A DNA stretch of 64,000 nucleotides. Origin: a bacterium (GTDB lineage: Bacteria; Krumholzibacteriota; Krumholzibacteriia; LZORAL124-64-63). The notes under the pieces are model-generated. The model was not told where the DNA came from, did not search any database, and saw only the letters and a list, made by a program, of their open reading frames with translations. Positions 23,563 to 32,148 of this stretch are shown in pieces (within the stretch, counting starts at the first letter, position 1; each line of letters opens with the position of its first letter). The DNA lies in assembly GCA_016712675.1 (NCBI GenBank), contig JADJQR010000001.1:868001-932000 (forward strand), in the 5' to 3' direction. The position numbers were made by a program, and so were the translations under genes.

Positions 23563-25443
23563 ATGAACACGCGTGACGTGCTGCTGACCTGGACGCTGGC
23601 TGCCGTCGTCGCCACGGGCCTTGCGGCTCCGGGCAGCGCCCTGGGCTCGCCGGTGGCCTGGCATGTCAGCCCCGCCGGCAGCGACAGCGCCGACGGCAGC
23701 TACGCCGCGCCGTTCGCGACCATCCAGCACGCGGTGGACATCGCGGCCGAGGGCGACACGGTCCGCCTGTTCGACGGCGACTATACCGGCGCCGGCAACG
23801 CGCCCGTCGCGTGGCGCGACAAGGGCCTGGTCATCGCGTCGCTGGGCGGTGACCCCGCCCTGTGCGTCATCCGGTGCGAGGGCCAGGACGGGTTCCGGTT
23901 CGTCGACACCGACCTGACCGGGTCCCACGCCCTGAGCATCACCGGCCTGTCGTTCACGGACGCGGACACCGCGGTCGCCGTGCTGCGGACCGGTCACGCC
24001 TACGGGCCGCTCGTCTGGGCCCGGCTCGAGGGCTGCAGGGCCAGCGGCGGCAACGTGGGCGTGGCGGCGCATGGCGGCTGGCTGCTGCTGGACGGCTGCG
24101 ATCTGAGCGGCAACCAGGTGGCCGGCATTGCGGGCGGCTACGTCTTCGGGCTGACCATGGACCGTTGCGTCGTGCGCGACAACGGCGTGGGTCTGTCCTT
24201 CATGCAGATGAACGCTTCCCCTGCCGGCGAGATCACCGCGTGCGAGTTCGTCGGCAACGGCACCGGCATCAGCTACTGGCAGGAAAGCTGCGGGCTCACA
24301 TTGCGTTCCTGCCGGGTCGATTCCAGCACGGCGGGGCCCGGCATCCGGGCCACCAGTGACCACGAACGGCTGACTCTCGAGGGCTGCGACATCAATGGCA
24401 ACGCGGGGCACGGCATCGCCAACGCGGCCGGCACGGCCGTGCTGATGACCGGCGGCGAGGCCAGCGGCAACGGGCTGTGCGGCGTGGCGATGGCGCCCGG
24501 CGACGTGGCGTTCCGCCTGGCGGGCGTGCGCCTGGCGGACAACGGGGCCTGGGGCGTCGGCCCGTACGCACACGCCGTGGAGAAGGACGGGGGCGTTCGC
24601 GGCGCCGACAAGGACCCCGCACGCGACGTCGAGATCACGGACTGCGACATCCTGGCCAACGGGGCCGGCGGCGTGTCGCTGGTCGGTGCGTCCGATCCCG
24701 TGTCGGTCGCCGGTTCGACCATCGCCGGCAACGGCGGCGTTGGCCTGCGCCTCGGGAGCACCCGGCCGGGCGCCGTCTGCAAGGCCGAGGGCGCGACGAT
24801 CGCGGCCAACCAGGGCCACGGCCTCGAGCTGGCCGGCGGCGACTGGGAACTGCAGCGCATCCTGGTCACCGGCAACAAGGGCGTGGCCGTGATCCTGACC
24901 GGCGATGGCACCACGGCAGCGCTCGGCTGCAGCGACCTGTTCGGCAACGACGAGGGGGACTGGACCGGCCCGCTGCTGCCGCAGCTGGGCATCGACGGCA
25001 ACGTCCAGGTCGACCCGCTCTACTGCAACGCCCTGGGCGGCGACTGGTCGCTGCGCGAGGACTCGCCGGCCGCGCCCGCCGGCAGCGACGGCTGCGGCCA
25101 GATCGGCAGGCACGGCGTCGAATGCCCCGCGCCGCCGTCGCTCGTGGCACCGGTCCCGCGCGGTGGCGTCGCGGCGGCGCTGGCCGCGTGGCCCAATCCC
25201 TTCAATCCGCGCACGACGGTGGCGTTCAGCGTGGCGGGCGACGCGCCCGTGCGCCTGGGGCTCTACGACCTGGCCGGGCGCCTGATGTGCGTGCTGGTGG
25301 ACGCGTCGCTCCCGGCCGGGGAGCACCAGGTTGTCTGGGACGGAAGGGATGCGGCCGGGCGCGCCGCGGCCTCCGGCCTCTATGTGGCGCGCCTGGAATC
25401 CGGGAACGTGCGCGGGTCGGTGCGGCTGCACCTCGTGCGCTGA
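23563..25443 (+). CDS. Secreted right-handed beta-helix protein with sorting module
   Basis: 626 residues. After a signal peptide (residues about 1-28) comes a DUF1565-like opening, 'WHVSPAGSDSADGSYAAPFA', 'IQHAVDIAAEGDTVRL'. About 400 residues of parallel beta-helix repeats follow, each with a 'xxxGCDxxGNxxxGI'-type turn ('LLLDGCDLSGNQVAGIAGGY'). The C-terminal FlgD/Por-like module is 'AWPNPFNPRTTVAFSVAG', 'LYDLAGRLMCVL', 'SGLYVARLE'. Such helices are found in pectate-lyase-like enzymes and surface adhesins; no catalytic motif is visible. AGGGAG precedes the ATG. Confidence 0.85.
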   Translation: MNTRDVLLTWTLAAVVATGLAAPGSALGSPVAWHVSPAGSDSADGSYAAPFATIQHAVDIAAEGDTVRLFDGDYTGAGNAPVAWRDKGLVIASLGGDPALCVIRCEGQDGFRFVDTDLTGSHALSITGLSFTDADTAVAVLRTGHAYGPLVWARLEGCRASGGNVGVAAHGGWLLLDGCDLSGNQVAGIAGGYVFGLTMDRCVVRDNGVGLSFMQMNASPAGEITACEFVGNGTGISYWQESCGLTLRSCRVDSSTAGPGIRATSDHERLTLEGCDINGNAGHGIANAAGTAVLMTGGEASGNGLCGVAMAPGDVAFRLAGVRLADNGAWGVGPYAHAVEKDGGVRGADKDPARDVEITDCDILANGAGGVSLVGASDPVSVAGSTIAGNGGVGLRLGSTRPGAVCKAEGATIAANQGHGLELAGGDWELQRILVTGNKGVAVILTGDGTTAALGCSDLFGNDEGDWTGPLLPQLGIDGNVQVDPLYCNALGGDWSLREDSPAAPAGSDGCGQIGRHGVECPAPPSLVAPVPRGGVAAALAAWPNPFNPRTTVAFSVAGDAPVRLGLYDLAGRLMCVLVDASLPAGEHQVVWDGRDAAGRAAASGLYVARLESGNVRGSVRLHLVR

Positions 25444-25464
25444 CGAACGGCCGGGCGACGCCCG

Positions 25465-27009
25465 CTACACCAGCTCCCGCAGCACTTCCAGCAGCTCCAC
25501 CATGGCGCCCGTGTCGCGCCCGCAGTAGGCGCGCAGGTCGGCCAGGATCGTCTCGCGTTCACCGGGGGCCAGGTCGGTCGCATACACGGCGCGATGCCAG
25601 CCGCGGCCCGCCGCCTGCCCGTCGGCGATCGTGAGGTCCTCGTAGCCGCGGCCCGTCCAGGCCGGCAGCACGGCCTTCAGCGAGTACGAGCCCTGCTGCG
25701 CCGGGTGGTAGACATCGAACGTGCGGAAGGGATCGGCCAGGTCCCGCAGCCGCGCGCCGAGGTCCGCGCACATCGCCCCGTGCTCCGGGTAGGCGCGGCC
25801 CAGCTGCGCCAGCACCTGCGACTCGAACGCCGCGTTGAAGGCCAGCACCGTGCCGCGCGGGCCGACGGCGCGCAGCGCCGACAGCAGCGCGGGCCGCGGG
25901 TCATCGCCGGTGGTCGAGAGATATTCCTCGTGGCGCGGCGCGGCGCCCGGCGCCTCCTGCACGTGCAGCGAGAACTGGAACGGCACCTGCTCGAACGGGC
26001 GCGTGCCGTCGAACAGCGGCACTGCGGGGTTCAGCGACTCGAAATCGAGGTTCCACAGGGGGTACTCGAGCCCGGCCAGCAGGTCATGCACGGCGGCCTT
26101 CACCAGGCGGGGCGCGTCCGCGACCACCGCGCCCTTCTGCACCAGCTGCAGGTCCGACAGCTCGGTGTCGGGCACCTGGACGATGCGATCCCAGCCCTGC
26201 TCCATCCACGCGAATGCACGGCGCCCGGCCCGCACCATCGTCGTCACGTGGTCCTCGGGCAGGTCACCCCAGCAGGCCGGCAGCATCGGGCAGGAGAACG
26301 GATCGCGGCAATGCGGGCCGATGGGCACGTCCGGCCTGGCGCCGCCGATGGTCGCGGCGAAGCGCGCGAACAGCGCCGGCACCTCGCCCATCAGCGCGCG
26401 CACGCGTTCGGTCACGTCCTCCAGCGCGAACAGGCGCTCCGGCTCCACGGGTCCGTGGCGCACATAGCCCGTGTCGATGTGCATGAGGCACAGGCGCGCC
26501 AGCTTCACGCCCGCGCTCTCGATCGCCCCGGCCTGGAAGGCGATGTCCCAGAGGTTGATCTCCTTGAGGCGGGAGGACGACTTCACCTCGACCAGGTCCC
26601 AGGCCGCGTCGTCGCCGGGCGCCGGCGCCAGGATGTCCGCGCGCACGTACCGGCGGCCACCCGGCTCGCCGCCCAGGAAGCTGGCCTCGAAGAGGGGGCG
26701 GCGATGCCGCAGCAGGTCGCGCGTGGCTGCCGCGGTGGCCTCGAGATCCGGGCGCGCTCCCGCGGTCGCGGCGGTCGCTGCCGGGCCGCCCGTGCGCGGG
26801 GCCGTCGCGACGCCGTCGGCGCCCACCTCGATGCCGCCCGGGTACCGGAGCTTGGCCAGGTCCCCGACCGTGTGGCCCATGTCGAAGACGTACTGGGTGG
26901 CCGGCGCCACCGCCGGGATCGCGTCGCGGTCGTTGTACTGCGTCCACAGCAGCAGGGGGCACTGAAGCCCCGAGAGGAACTTCGACTTCGAGATGACGGG
27001 TCCCATCAT
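25465..27009 (-). CDS. DUF2779 protein with Cas4/RecB-like nuclease domain
   Basis: 514 residues from ATG 27009, which has GGAAGG upstream; the ATG at 27057 has none. The N-terminal domain opens 'SKSKFLSGLQCPLLLW', carries 'RADIL' and 'DLVEVKSSSRLKE' (the D and ExK of a PD-(D/E)XK nuclease), and ends with 'HCRDPFSCPMLPACW', which with the first Cys gives the four-cysteine iron-sulfur pattern of Cas4/AddB-like nucleases. The C-terminal DUF2779 domain shows RNase-H/exonuclease-like acids: 'WNLDFESLNPAVPLF', 'NAAFE', 'CGRDTGAMVEL'. No CRISPR array is nearby. Confidence 0.85.
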   Translation of the reverse strand: MMGPVISKSKFLSGLQCPLLLWTQYNDRDAIPAVAPATQYVFDMGHTVGDLAKLRYPGGIEVGADGVATAPRTGGPAATAATAGARPDLEATAAATRDLLRHRRPLFEASFLGGEPGGRRYVRADILAPAPGDDAAWDLVEVKSSSRLKEINLWDIAFQAGAIESAGVKLARLCLMHIDTGYVRHGPVEPERLFALEDVTERVRALMGEVPALFARFAATIGGARPDVPIGPHCRDPFSCPMLPACWGDLPEDHVTTMVRAGRRAFAWMEQGWDRIVQVPDTELSDLQLVQKGAVVADAPRLVKAAVHDLLAGLEYPLWNLDFESLNPAVPLFDGTRPFEQVPFQFSLHVQEAPGAAPRHEEYLSTTGDDPRPALLSALRAVGPRGTVLAFNAAFESQVLAQLGRAYPEHGAMCADLGARLRDLADPFRTFDVYHPAQQGSYSLKAVLPAWTGRGYEDLTIADGQAAGRGWHRAVYATDLAPGERETILADLRAYCGRDTGAMVELLEVLRELV

Positions 27010-27156
27010 GGGTCCTTCCGCATGGCGCACCGGAATGGGCGATGCTATCGGACCCATTATGCCGCGGACGGGACGGCGCGTCCATGCCGGGTTCGCGGCA
27101 TGGACGGTCGTTCCGCGGACAGGTCGGCGGTGCCGCGCGGGCGCTCCCGGCCGGGG

Positions 27157-28465
27157 CTAGCGGGCGTCGAGGTCGGCCCGGAGCGCTTCGATCTCGTCCC
27201 GCATCGCCAGGTGCGCAGCCCGCATCTCCGCCAGCTCCCGTTCCAGTCGCGTGGCGTTGGCCTCCTGCGAGGCCACCTTCTCGGCGAGCACCTCGCCCGA
27301 TGACTGGGTGCCGCGGACCGGCATGTCTTCGCCATCGCCCGCGGCCAGCAGCGTCTGCGAGACCGACCCGTACGACGTCGGGACGTAGAGCAGTGTGAGC
27401 GACGTGTCCTCGATGTCGATGACACCGCTCGTTTCGCTGCCCACGAGGTAGATCGTCAGTGGCGTGCCGGCCGTGGCCGCGAAGACGCCGTTCAGGTGCA
27501 CCGGCAGCGAGTACGAGCCGCTGCCGGCGTTGGAGGAGATCTGCAGGTTCACGTCCTGGGCGGTGCCGAAGGCGATGCCGTCGTCGGACAGGCCGACGGC
27601 GCCGCTGGTGGCGGTTCCGTTGGTGTGGTTGATGCGGCCTACGCCCTGGCCGAGCGCCAGGATGTAGCCGTCGGCCGGCGGCGTGATGGTGCGGGGAGAT
27701 GATCGAGGCCACGGTGGCGGTCAGGGCCACCGAGCCCGTGTTGTTGGCGGCGGCCAGACCGGGCTCGTCCAGGATCTCGGTGGCGTTCAAGGCGTCGACG
27801 GGCAATCGGACGCAGTTGTCGCCGAGGGTGGCCGCCTCGAGGGTGATGCTGCGGTCGGTGCCGCTGAGACGCAGTCTGCCGCCGTCGTTGAAATCGGCCT
27901 GCAGGAGCGTCTCTACGGAGATGGCGCTGCCCTTGAGCCAGACGAAGCCGTTGCCGAAGATATCCCCACCCATCTTGGCGAAGCCCAAGTTGGGATTGTT
28001 CGAATCGTCGATCGTCAGCGAGCCCCCGCCACTCGTGTAGATGCGGTTGCCGGCGCTGTCCGTGATGTCGACCGCTGTCGTGACCGAGTCCGCCGCCTGC
28101 GCCCGCAGCGCGAACGGCGCCGCACGCAGCTCGGTACGCGGCAGCTCGGGCTCGCCATCGACGCGGACGCCAAGGAAGCGCGGCGACGTGCGGGCCACCG
28201 CCGGCGGGAAGGGTGTCACCGAGCCTAGGACGATCGCGAACACGCCGCGGTCCACCGCCACGCCGGCGTGCGATTCGGACCACAGCGCCGTGCCGCCGCT
28301 GGCGCCGGCGTAAATAGCCACGTTGAGGTTCACGGTCCCCTGCAGCGGCAGACCGTTCGTGTCGGCCAGGTAGCCCTGGAAGGCGATGGTCTGCGGCACG
28401 GCGGCGAGCGTGGGCCCGACGGCGCCGGCCAGCAGGACCAGCGCCCACAGGCTCGCCAACGCCAT
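27157..28465 (-). pseudogene. Secreted paralogue A, frameshifted
   Basis: First of three related secreted proteins on the minus strand. The N-terminal 240 residues match copies B and C ('AVPQTIAFQGYLADTN', 'TALWSESHAGVAVDRGVFAI'), and the rest matches them in another frame. The break is a run GGGG at 27693-27696, where copy B has GGG at the equivalent point. After the shift the frame resumes the family sequence and ends with the coiled coil 'EANATRLERELAEMRAAHLA'. The N-terminus may also be shifted: an ATG at 28527 with AGGGAG encodes a good basic n-region (MITRSSDLHRTVLSSRRRRP) that would join the hydrophobic core only through an indel near 28470-28500. A sequencing error is an alternative explanation. 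Confidence 0.75.
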
Positions 28466-28576
28466 GCGGGCCGGCGGCGCCGGGAGGACAGGACGGTCCG
28501 GTGAAGGTCGCTGCTGCGCGTGATCATCTTATCGGCTCCCTTTCACGTGTCGGTTCATCTCGGCGTTCCTGTGTGC

Positions 28577-29959
28577 CTAGCGTCGTTCTTCCGAGGCCTC
28601 CAGCCGGGCTTCGTGCTCGGCCAGGCGGGCCGTCAGCTCGCTGCGCATGGCGACCAGTTCGCGCTCGAGGCGCTCGACGTCGGCGCGCTGCGACGTCTCC
28701 CGCTCCGCGGCGATCTCCGCCCGGCTCTGCGCGGCGCGGGCCGGCAGGTCCTCGCCGTCGCCTGCGGCCAGCAGCGTCTGCGAGACCGACCCGTAGGACG
28801 TCGGGACGTAGAGCAGTGTGAGCGACGTGTCCTCGATGTCGATGACACCGCTCGACTCGATGCCGACCAGATAGATCGTCAGCGGCGTCCCGGCCGTGGC
28901 CGCGAAGACGCCGTTCAGGTGCACCGGCAGCGAGTAGGAGCCGCTGGCGGCATTGGAGGAGATCTGCAGATTCACGTCCTGGGCGGTGCCGAAGTTCAGG
29001 CCGTCATCGGACAGGCCGACCGCGCCGCTGGTGGCGGTCCCGCTGGTGTGGGCGATGCGGCCCACGCCCTGGCCGAGCGCCAGGACATAGCCGTCGGCCG
29101 GCGGCGTGATGGTGCGGGAGATGATCGAGGCCACGGTGGCCGTCAGCGCCACGGAGCCCGTGTTGTTGGCCGCCGCCAGGCCGGGTTCGTTGGCCAACTC
29201 GAGCGCGTTCAGGCCGGCGAGGGGGAAACTGACCGCCCTGTCGCCCACGGCCGTGAGGTCGATTGTCGCGACGGCCGTGCTGCCGTAGAGGCCCAGACGC
29301 GGCTCGCCGTTGAAATCGCTGTAGATCTCCGCCGAACCGCCGACGCTTTCGAGGATCAGCTCGCCGTCGCCAAACGGGCCGGGCCCCAGCTGCACGACCC
29401 GTTCGCCGGCCTCCGAGCGCCAGAACAGGTTCATCTCGCCGAAGACGTTGACCTCGGTCTTCAGGACCGAAATGGAACCTCGCTTGAGGTCGATGCCCGT
29501 GGTCACCGAGTCCGATGCCTGCGCCCGCAGCGCGAACGGCGCCGCGCGCATCTCCGTGCGCGGCAGCTCGGGCTCTCCGTTGACGCGGACGCCGAGGAAG
29601 CGCGGCGAGGTGCGGGCCACCGCCGGCGTGAAGGGCGTCAACGAGCCCAGCACGATCGCGAACACGCCGCGGTCCACCGCCACGCCGGCGTGCGATTCGG
29701 ACCACAGGGCCGTGCCGCCGCCGGCGCCGGCGTAGATGGCCACGTTGAGGCTCACCGTCCCCTGCACCGGCTGCGCGGACGCGTCGGTCAGGAAACCCTG
29801 GAAGGCGATGGTCTGGGGCACGGCGGCGTGCGCTGGGGCGCCGGCGCAGGCGGCCGCGACGGCCAGACAGACAATCATGGCCTTGGCGGCCGCGCCGGCC
29901 GGCTTCGGGACCGGGCGCGAGAAAGGTGCCGAGCCGGCGTTGTCGAGGAGGCGGTTCAT
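28577..29959 (-). CDS. Secreted paralogue B with C-terminal coiled coil
   Basis: 460 residues, intact. Layout: signal peptide (hydrophobic core near 25-45), a conserved N-terminal domain ('AVPQTIAFQGFLTDASAQPV', 'TALWSESHAGVAVDRGVF', 'LRAAPFALRAQASDSVTTGI'), a variable centre of about 100 residues, a conserved C-terminal domain ('SRTITPPADGYVLALGQGVG', 'LPVHLNGVFAATAGTPLTIY') and a coiled coil of about 45 residues. Conserved ends with a divergent centre suggest a display scaffold, comparable with trimeric fibre proteins; this is inference. Confidence 0.8.
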   Translation of the reverse strand: MNRLLDNAGSAPFSRPVPKPAGAAAKAMIVCLAVAAACAGAPAHAAVPQTIAFQGFLTDASAQPVQGTVSLNVAIYAGAGGGTALWSESHAGVAVDRGVFAIVLGSLTPFTPAVARTSPRFLGVRVNGEPELPRTEMRAAPFALRAQASDSVTTGIDLKRGSISVLKTEVNVFGEMNLFWRSEAGERVVQLGPGPFGDGELILESVGGSAEIYSDFNGEPRLGLYGSTAVATIDLTAVGDRAVSFPLAGLNALELANEPGLAAANNTGSVALTATVASIISRTITPPADGYVLALGQGVGRIAHTSGTATSGAVGLSDDGLNFGTAQDVNLQISSNAASGSYSLPVHLNGVFAATAGTPLTIYLVGIESSGVIDIEDTSLTLLYVPTSYGSVSQTLLAAGDGEDLPARAAQSRAEIAAERETSQRADVERLERELVAMRSELTARLAEHEARLEASEERR

Positions 29960-29992
29960 GTGTGGTGCCTTCCGGTGATCGTTGTCTTCGGG

Positions 29993-31336
29993 TCAGCGTT
30001 CCTGCGATCCGATGCGGTCCAGCCGCGCCTCGAGCTCGGCCAGGCGCGCGGCATGCGCCGCCAGCTGCGCTGCCGTCTCGGCGGCGATGCGGTCGTCGTT
30101 CGCGCGTCGCGAAGCCGCGACTTCGTCGGCGATCTCGGCCGCGGATTGTGTGCCCTGCGCGGCGCTCTCCTCGCCGTCTTCACTGGCCAGCAGCGTCTGC
30201 GACACGGTGCCGTACGACGTTGGCACGTAGAGCAGCGTGAGTGATACGTCCTCGACCTCGATGGCGCCGGACGACTCGCTGCCCATCAGGTGGATCGTCA
30301 CCGGGATGTCCGCTGCGGCGGCGAAGACCCCGTTGAGGTGCACGGGAATGGAGTAGGAACCACTGGCGGCACCCGAGGAGATCTGCACGTTGACGTCCTG
30401 CGCGGTGCCGAAGCCGAGGCCATCGTCGGACAGGCCGATGGCGCCGTTCGTCGCGGTGCCGCTGGTGTGGGTGATGCGGGCCACGCACTGTCCCAGGGCC
30501 AGGACGTAGCCGCCGGACGGCGGCGTGAGCGTGCGTGACAGAACCGACGCAACTGCTGCGGTCAGCGAGGTGAAGTTGGTGTTGGTGGCGCTGGCCAGGC
30601 CGGGCTCGTTGTACGACTCGACGGAGTTGATGCCGCCGACGGGGAACCGGATGGAGCTGTCGGACGCCTGGTCGAGGTCGATGAAGGCCAGATCGACCGC
30701 GCCGTAAAGGCCGAGGAACGGATTGCCGAAGCGGCTGCTGTAGGCTTCGAGGGAGGTGGCCCCGCTGTTGCTGTAGAGGAGCAGGGTGCCGTCGCCGTTG
30801 AAGCCGGCTCCGAGCCTGGCCACCATCTGGTTGAAGTCCTGGCACCGCCATTCCAGGTTCAACTCGCCCTGCGTGCTGTATTGGGAAGACAGGGCAGAGA
30901 CGTTTCCCTGCTTGATATTGATGCCCGTCGTGACGGAGTCGGCCGCCTGCGCCCGCAGCGCGAACGGCGCCGCGCGCAGCTCCGTGCGTGGCAGCTCAAC
31001 CTCGCCGTTGACGCGGATGCCGATGAAGCGCGGCGACGAGTTGGCCACGGCGCCGTTCAGGGGTGACACCGAACCCAGCGCCACGGCGAACACACCCTGG
31101 TTGACCGGGACGGCGGCGTGCGTCTCGGTCCACAGGGCGGTCCCGCCGGTCGCGACGTTGTAGACGGCGAAGTCCAGGTTGACGACCCCGCCGGCCGGCT
31201 GGCCGCCGGCGTCGGTGAGGAAGCCCTGGAAGGCGATGGTCCTGGGCACGGCGGCCAACGCCGGCGCGGCGGCGGCCAGGATCGCCGTCGCCGTCACGAG
31301 GATCAGCAGTCCCACGGTGTGGTTGGGCCGGATCAT
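29993..31336 (-). CDS. Secreted paralogue C with C-terminal coiled coil
   Basis: 447 residues, same layout as copy B: signal peptide (MIRPNHTVGLLILVTATAIL), conserved N-terminal domain ('AVPRTIAFQGFLTDAGGQPA'), its own central domain rich in Ser/Gln/Tyr ('SALSSQYSTQGELNLEW'), conserved C-terminal domain ('SRTLTPPSGGYVLALGQC') and an Ala/Glu/Arg coiled coil. It is the most divergent of the three. It lies 47 bp downstream of the small sorting-domain gene and 34 bp before copy B, so all four genes probably form one transcription unit. Confidence 0.8.
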   Translation of the reverse strand: MIRPNHTVGLLILVTATAILAAAAPALAAVPRTIAFQGFLTDAGGQPAGGVVNLDFAVYNVATGGTALWTETHAAVPVNQGVFAVALGSVSPLNGAVANSSPRFIGIRVNGEVELPRTELRAAPFALRAQAADSVTTGINIKQGNVSALSSQYSTQGELNLEWRCQDFNQMVARLGAGFNGDGTLLLYSNSGATSLEAYSSRFGNPFLGLYGAVDLAFIDLDQASDSSIRFPVGGINSVESYNEPGLASATNTNFTSLTAAVASVLSRTLTPPSGGYVLALGQCVARITHTSGTATNGAIGLSDDGLGFGTAQDVNVQISSGAASGSYSIPVHLNGVFAAAADIPVTIHLMGSESSGAIEVEDVSLTLLYVPTSYGTVSQTLLASEDGEESAAQGTQSAAEIADEVAASRRANDDRIAAETAAQLAAHAARLAELEARLDRIGSQER

Positions 31337-31383
31337 GTTTCGGGCTCCTCGGTTTGGGGACTCGACAAGGGCGCCGGCCCCGC

Positions 31384-31962
31384 CTAGCGGACCATCAGCA
31401 TGCGCTTGGTGGCCGACCAGTCGCCGATCGCCAGGCGCGCGTGGTACAGGCCGCTGGCCACCGGAGCGCCGCGGTCGTCGCGCCCATCCCAGTGCGCGTC
31501 GTGGCGGCCGGCCGGCAGTGCGGTGGCGATCAGGTGCCGGACGCGGCGTCCGGCCAGGTCGAAGATCTCCAGCGAGACCTCCGAGGCGCGGGCCACGCTG
31601 AACGCCAGGCGGGTGCCGCCGCTGAACGGGTTGGGATGGTTCGGGGCCAGCGCGTTGGCGAAGACGGCGCCGTCGGCGGCGGGGTCCTGCGGATCGGGCG
31701 CGACGGCGCTGACGTATCCGAGCCCGGGGCGCCAGAACCCCTGGCCCATGACGAAACTGCCGCCGGCGGTGCGTCCGACAACGCCCGCCTCGCCGACGGT
31801 CCCGGCCAGGCGATAGCTGCCGCCCGCGGCGCCGACCGCGCCGCCTGAGAACGTGGGATTGGCCAGGGTCGTGGCGCCGGCGGCCTGCGGTGTGAGGCCG
31901 GTCCCGATCGACGCCGCCACGGCCAGGGCCAGCGGGATGGTGGACACATGGGGCTTTCGCAT
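31384..31962 (-). CDS. Small secreted protein with FlgD/Por-like sorting module
   Basis: 192 residues from ATG 31962, preceded by AGGAGG at 8 nt. Signal peptide, then 'LANPTFSGGAVGAAGGSYRL', 'SFVMGQGFWRPGLG', a pattern also seen in other short FCB secreted proteins. The second half is the sorting module: 'LAPNHPNPFSGGTRLAFSV', 'IFDLAGRRVRHLIA', 'SGLYHARL'. It heads the minus-strand cluster with the three paralogues and lies back to back with the CHAT-sigma operon. Confidence 0.8.
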   Translation of the reverse strand: MRKPHVSTIPLALAVAASIGTGLTPQAAGATTLANPTFSGGAVGAAGGSYRLAGTVGEAGVVGRTAGGSFVMGQGFWRPGLGYVSAVAPDPQDPAADGAVFANALAPNHPNPFSGGTRLAFSVARASEVSLEIFDLAGRRVRHLIATALPAGRHDAHWDGRDDRGAPVASGLYHARLAIGDWSATKRMLMVR

Positions 31963-32148
31963 GACCCGATCCTCCTGGTGGTCGACGGCCGTGGCTGCTC
32001 GTTGCATGTGTCTTGGTCGCAGTGCAGGGTGTGGCGTCACATTTGAAAATCGATTATCCTCATCCTCGATTCCCGGCAGCGCGGCTGGCGGCCTGCGACC
32101 CGATCCGCGCGGTATCCGAAACACGCGGCACCTTCACCGCACGCGGAC

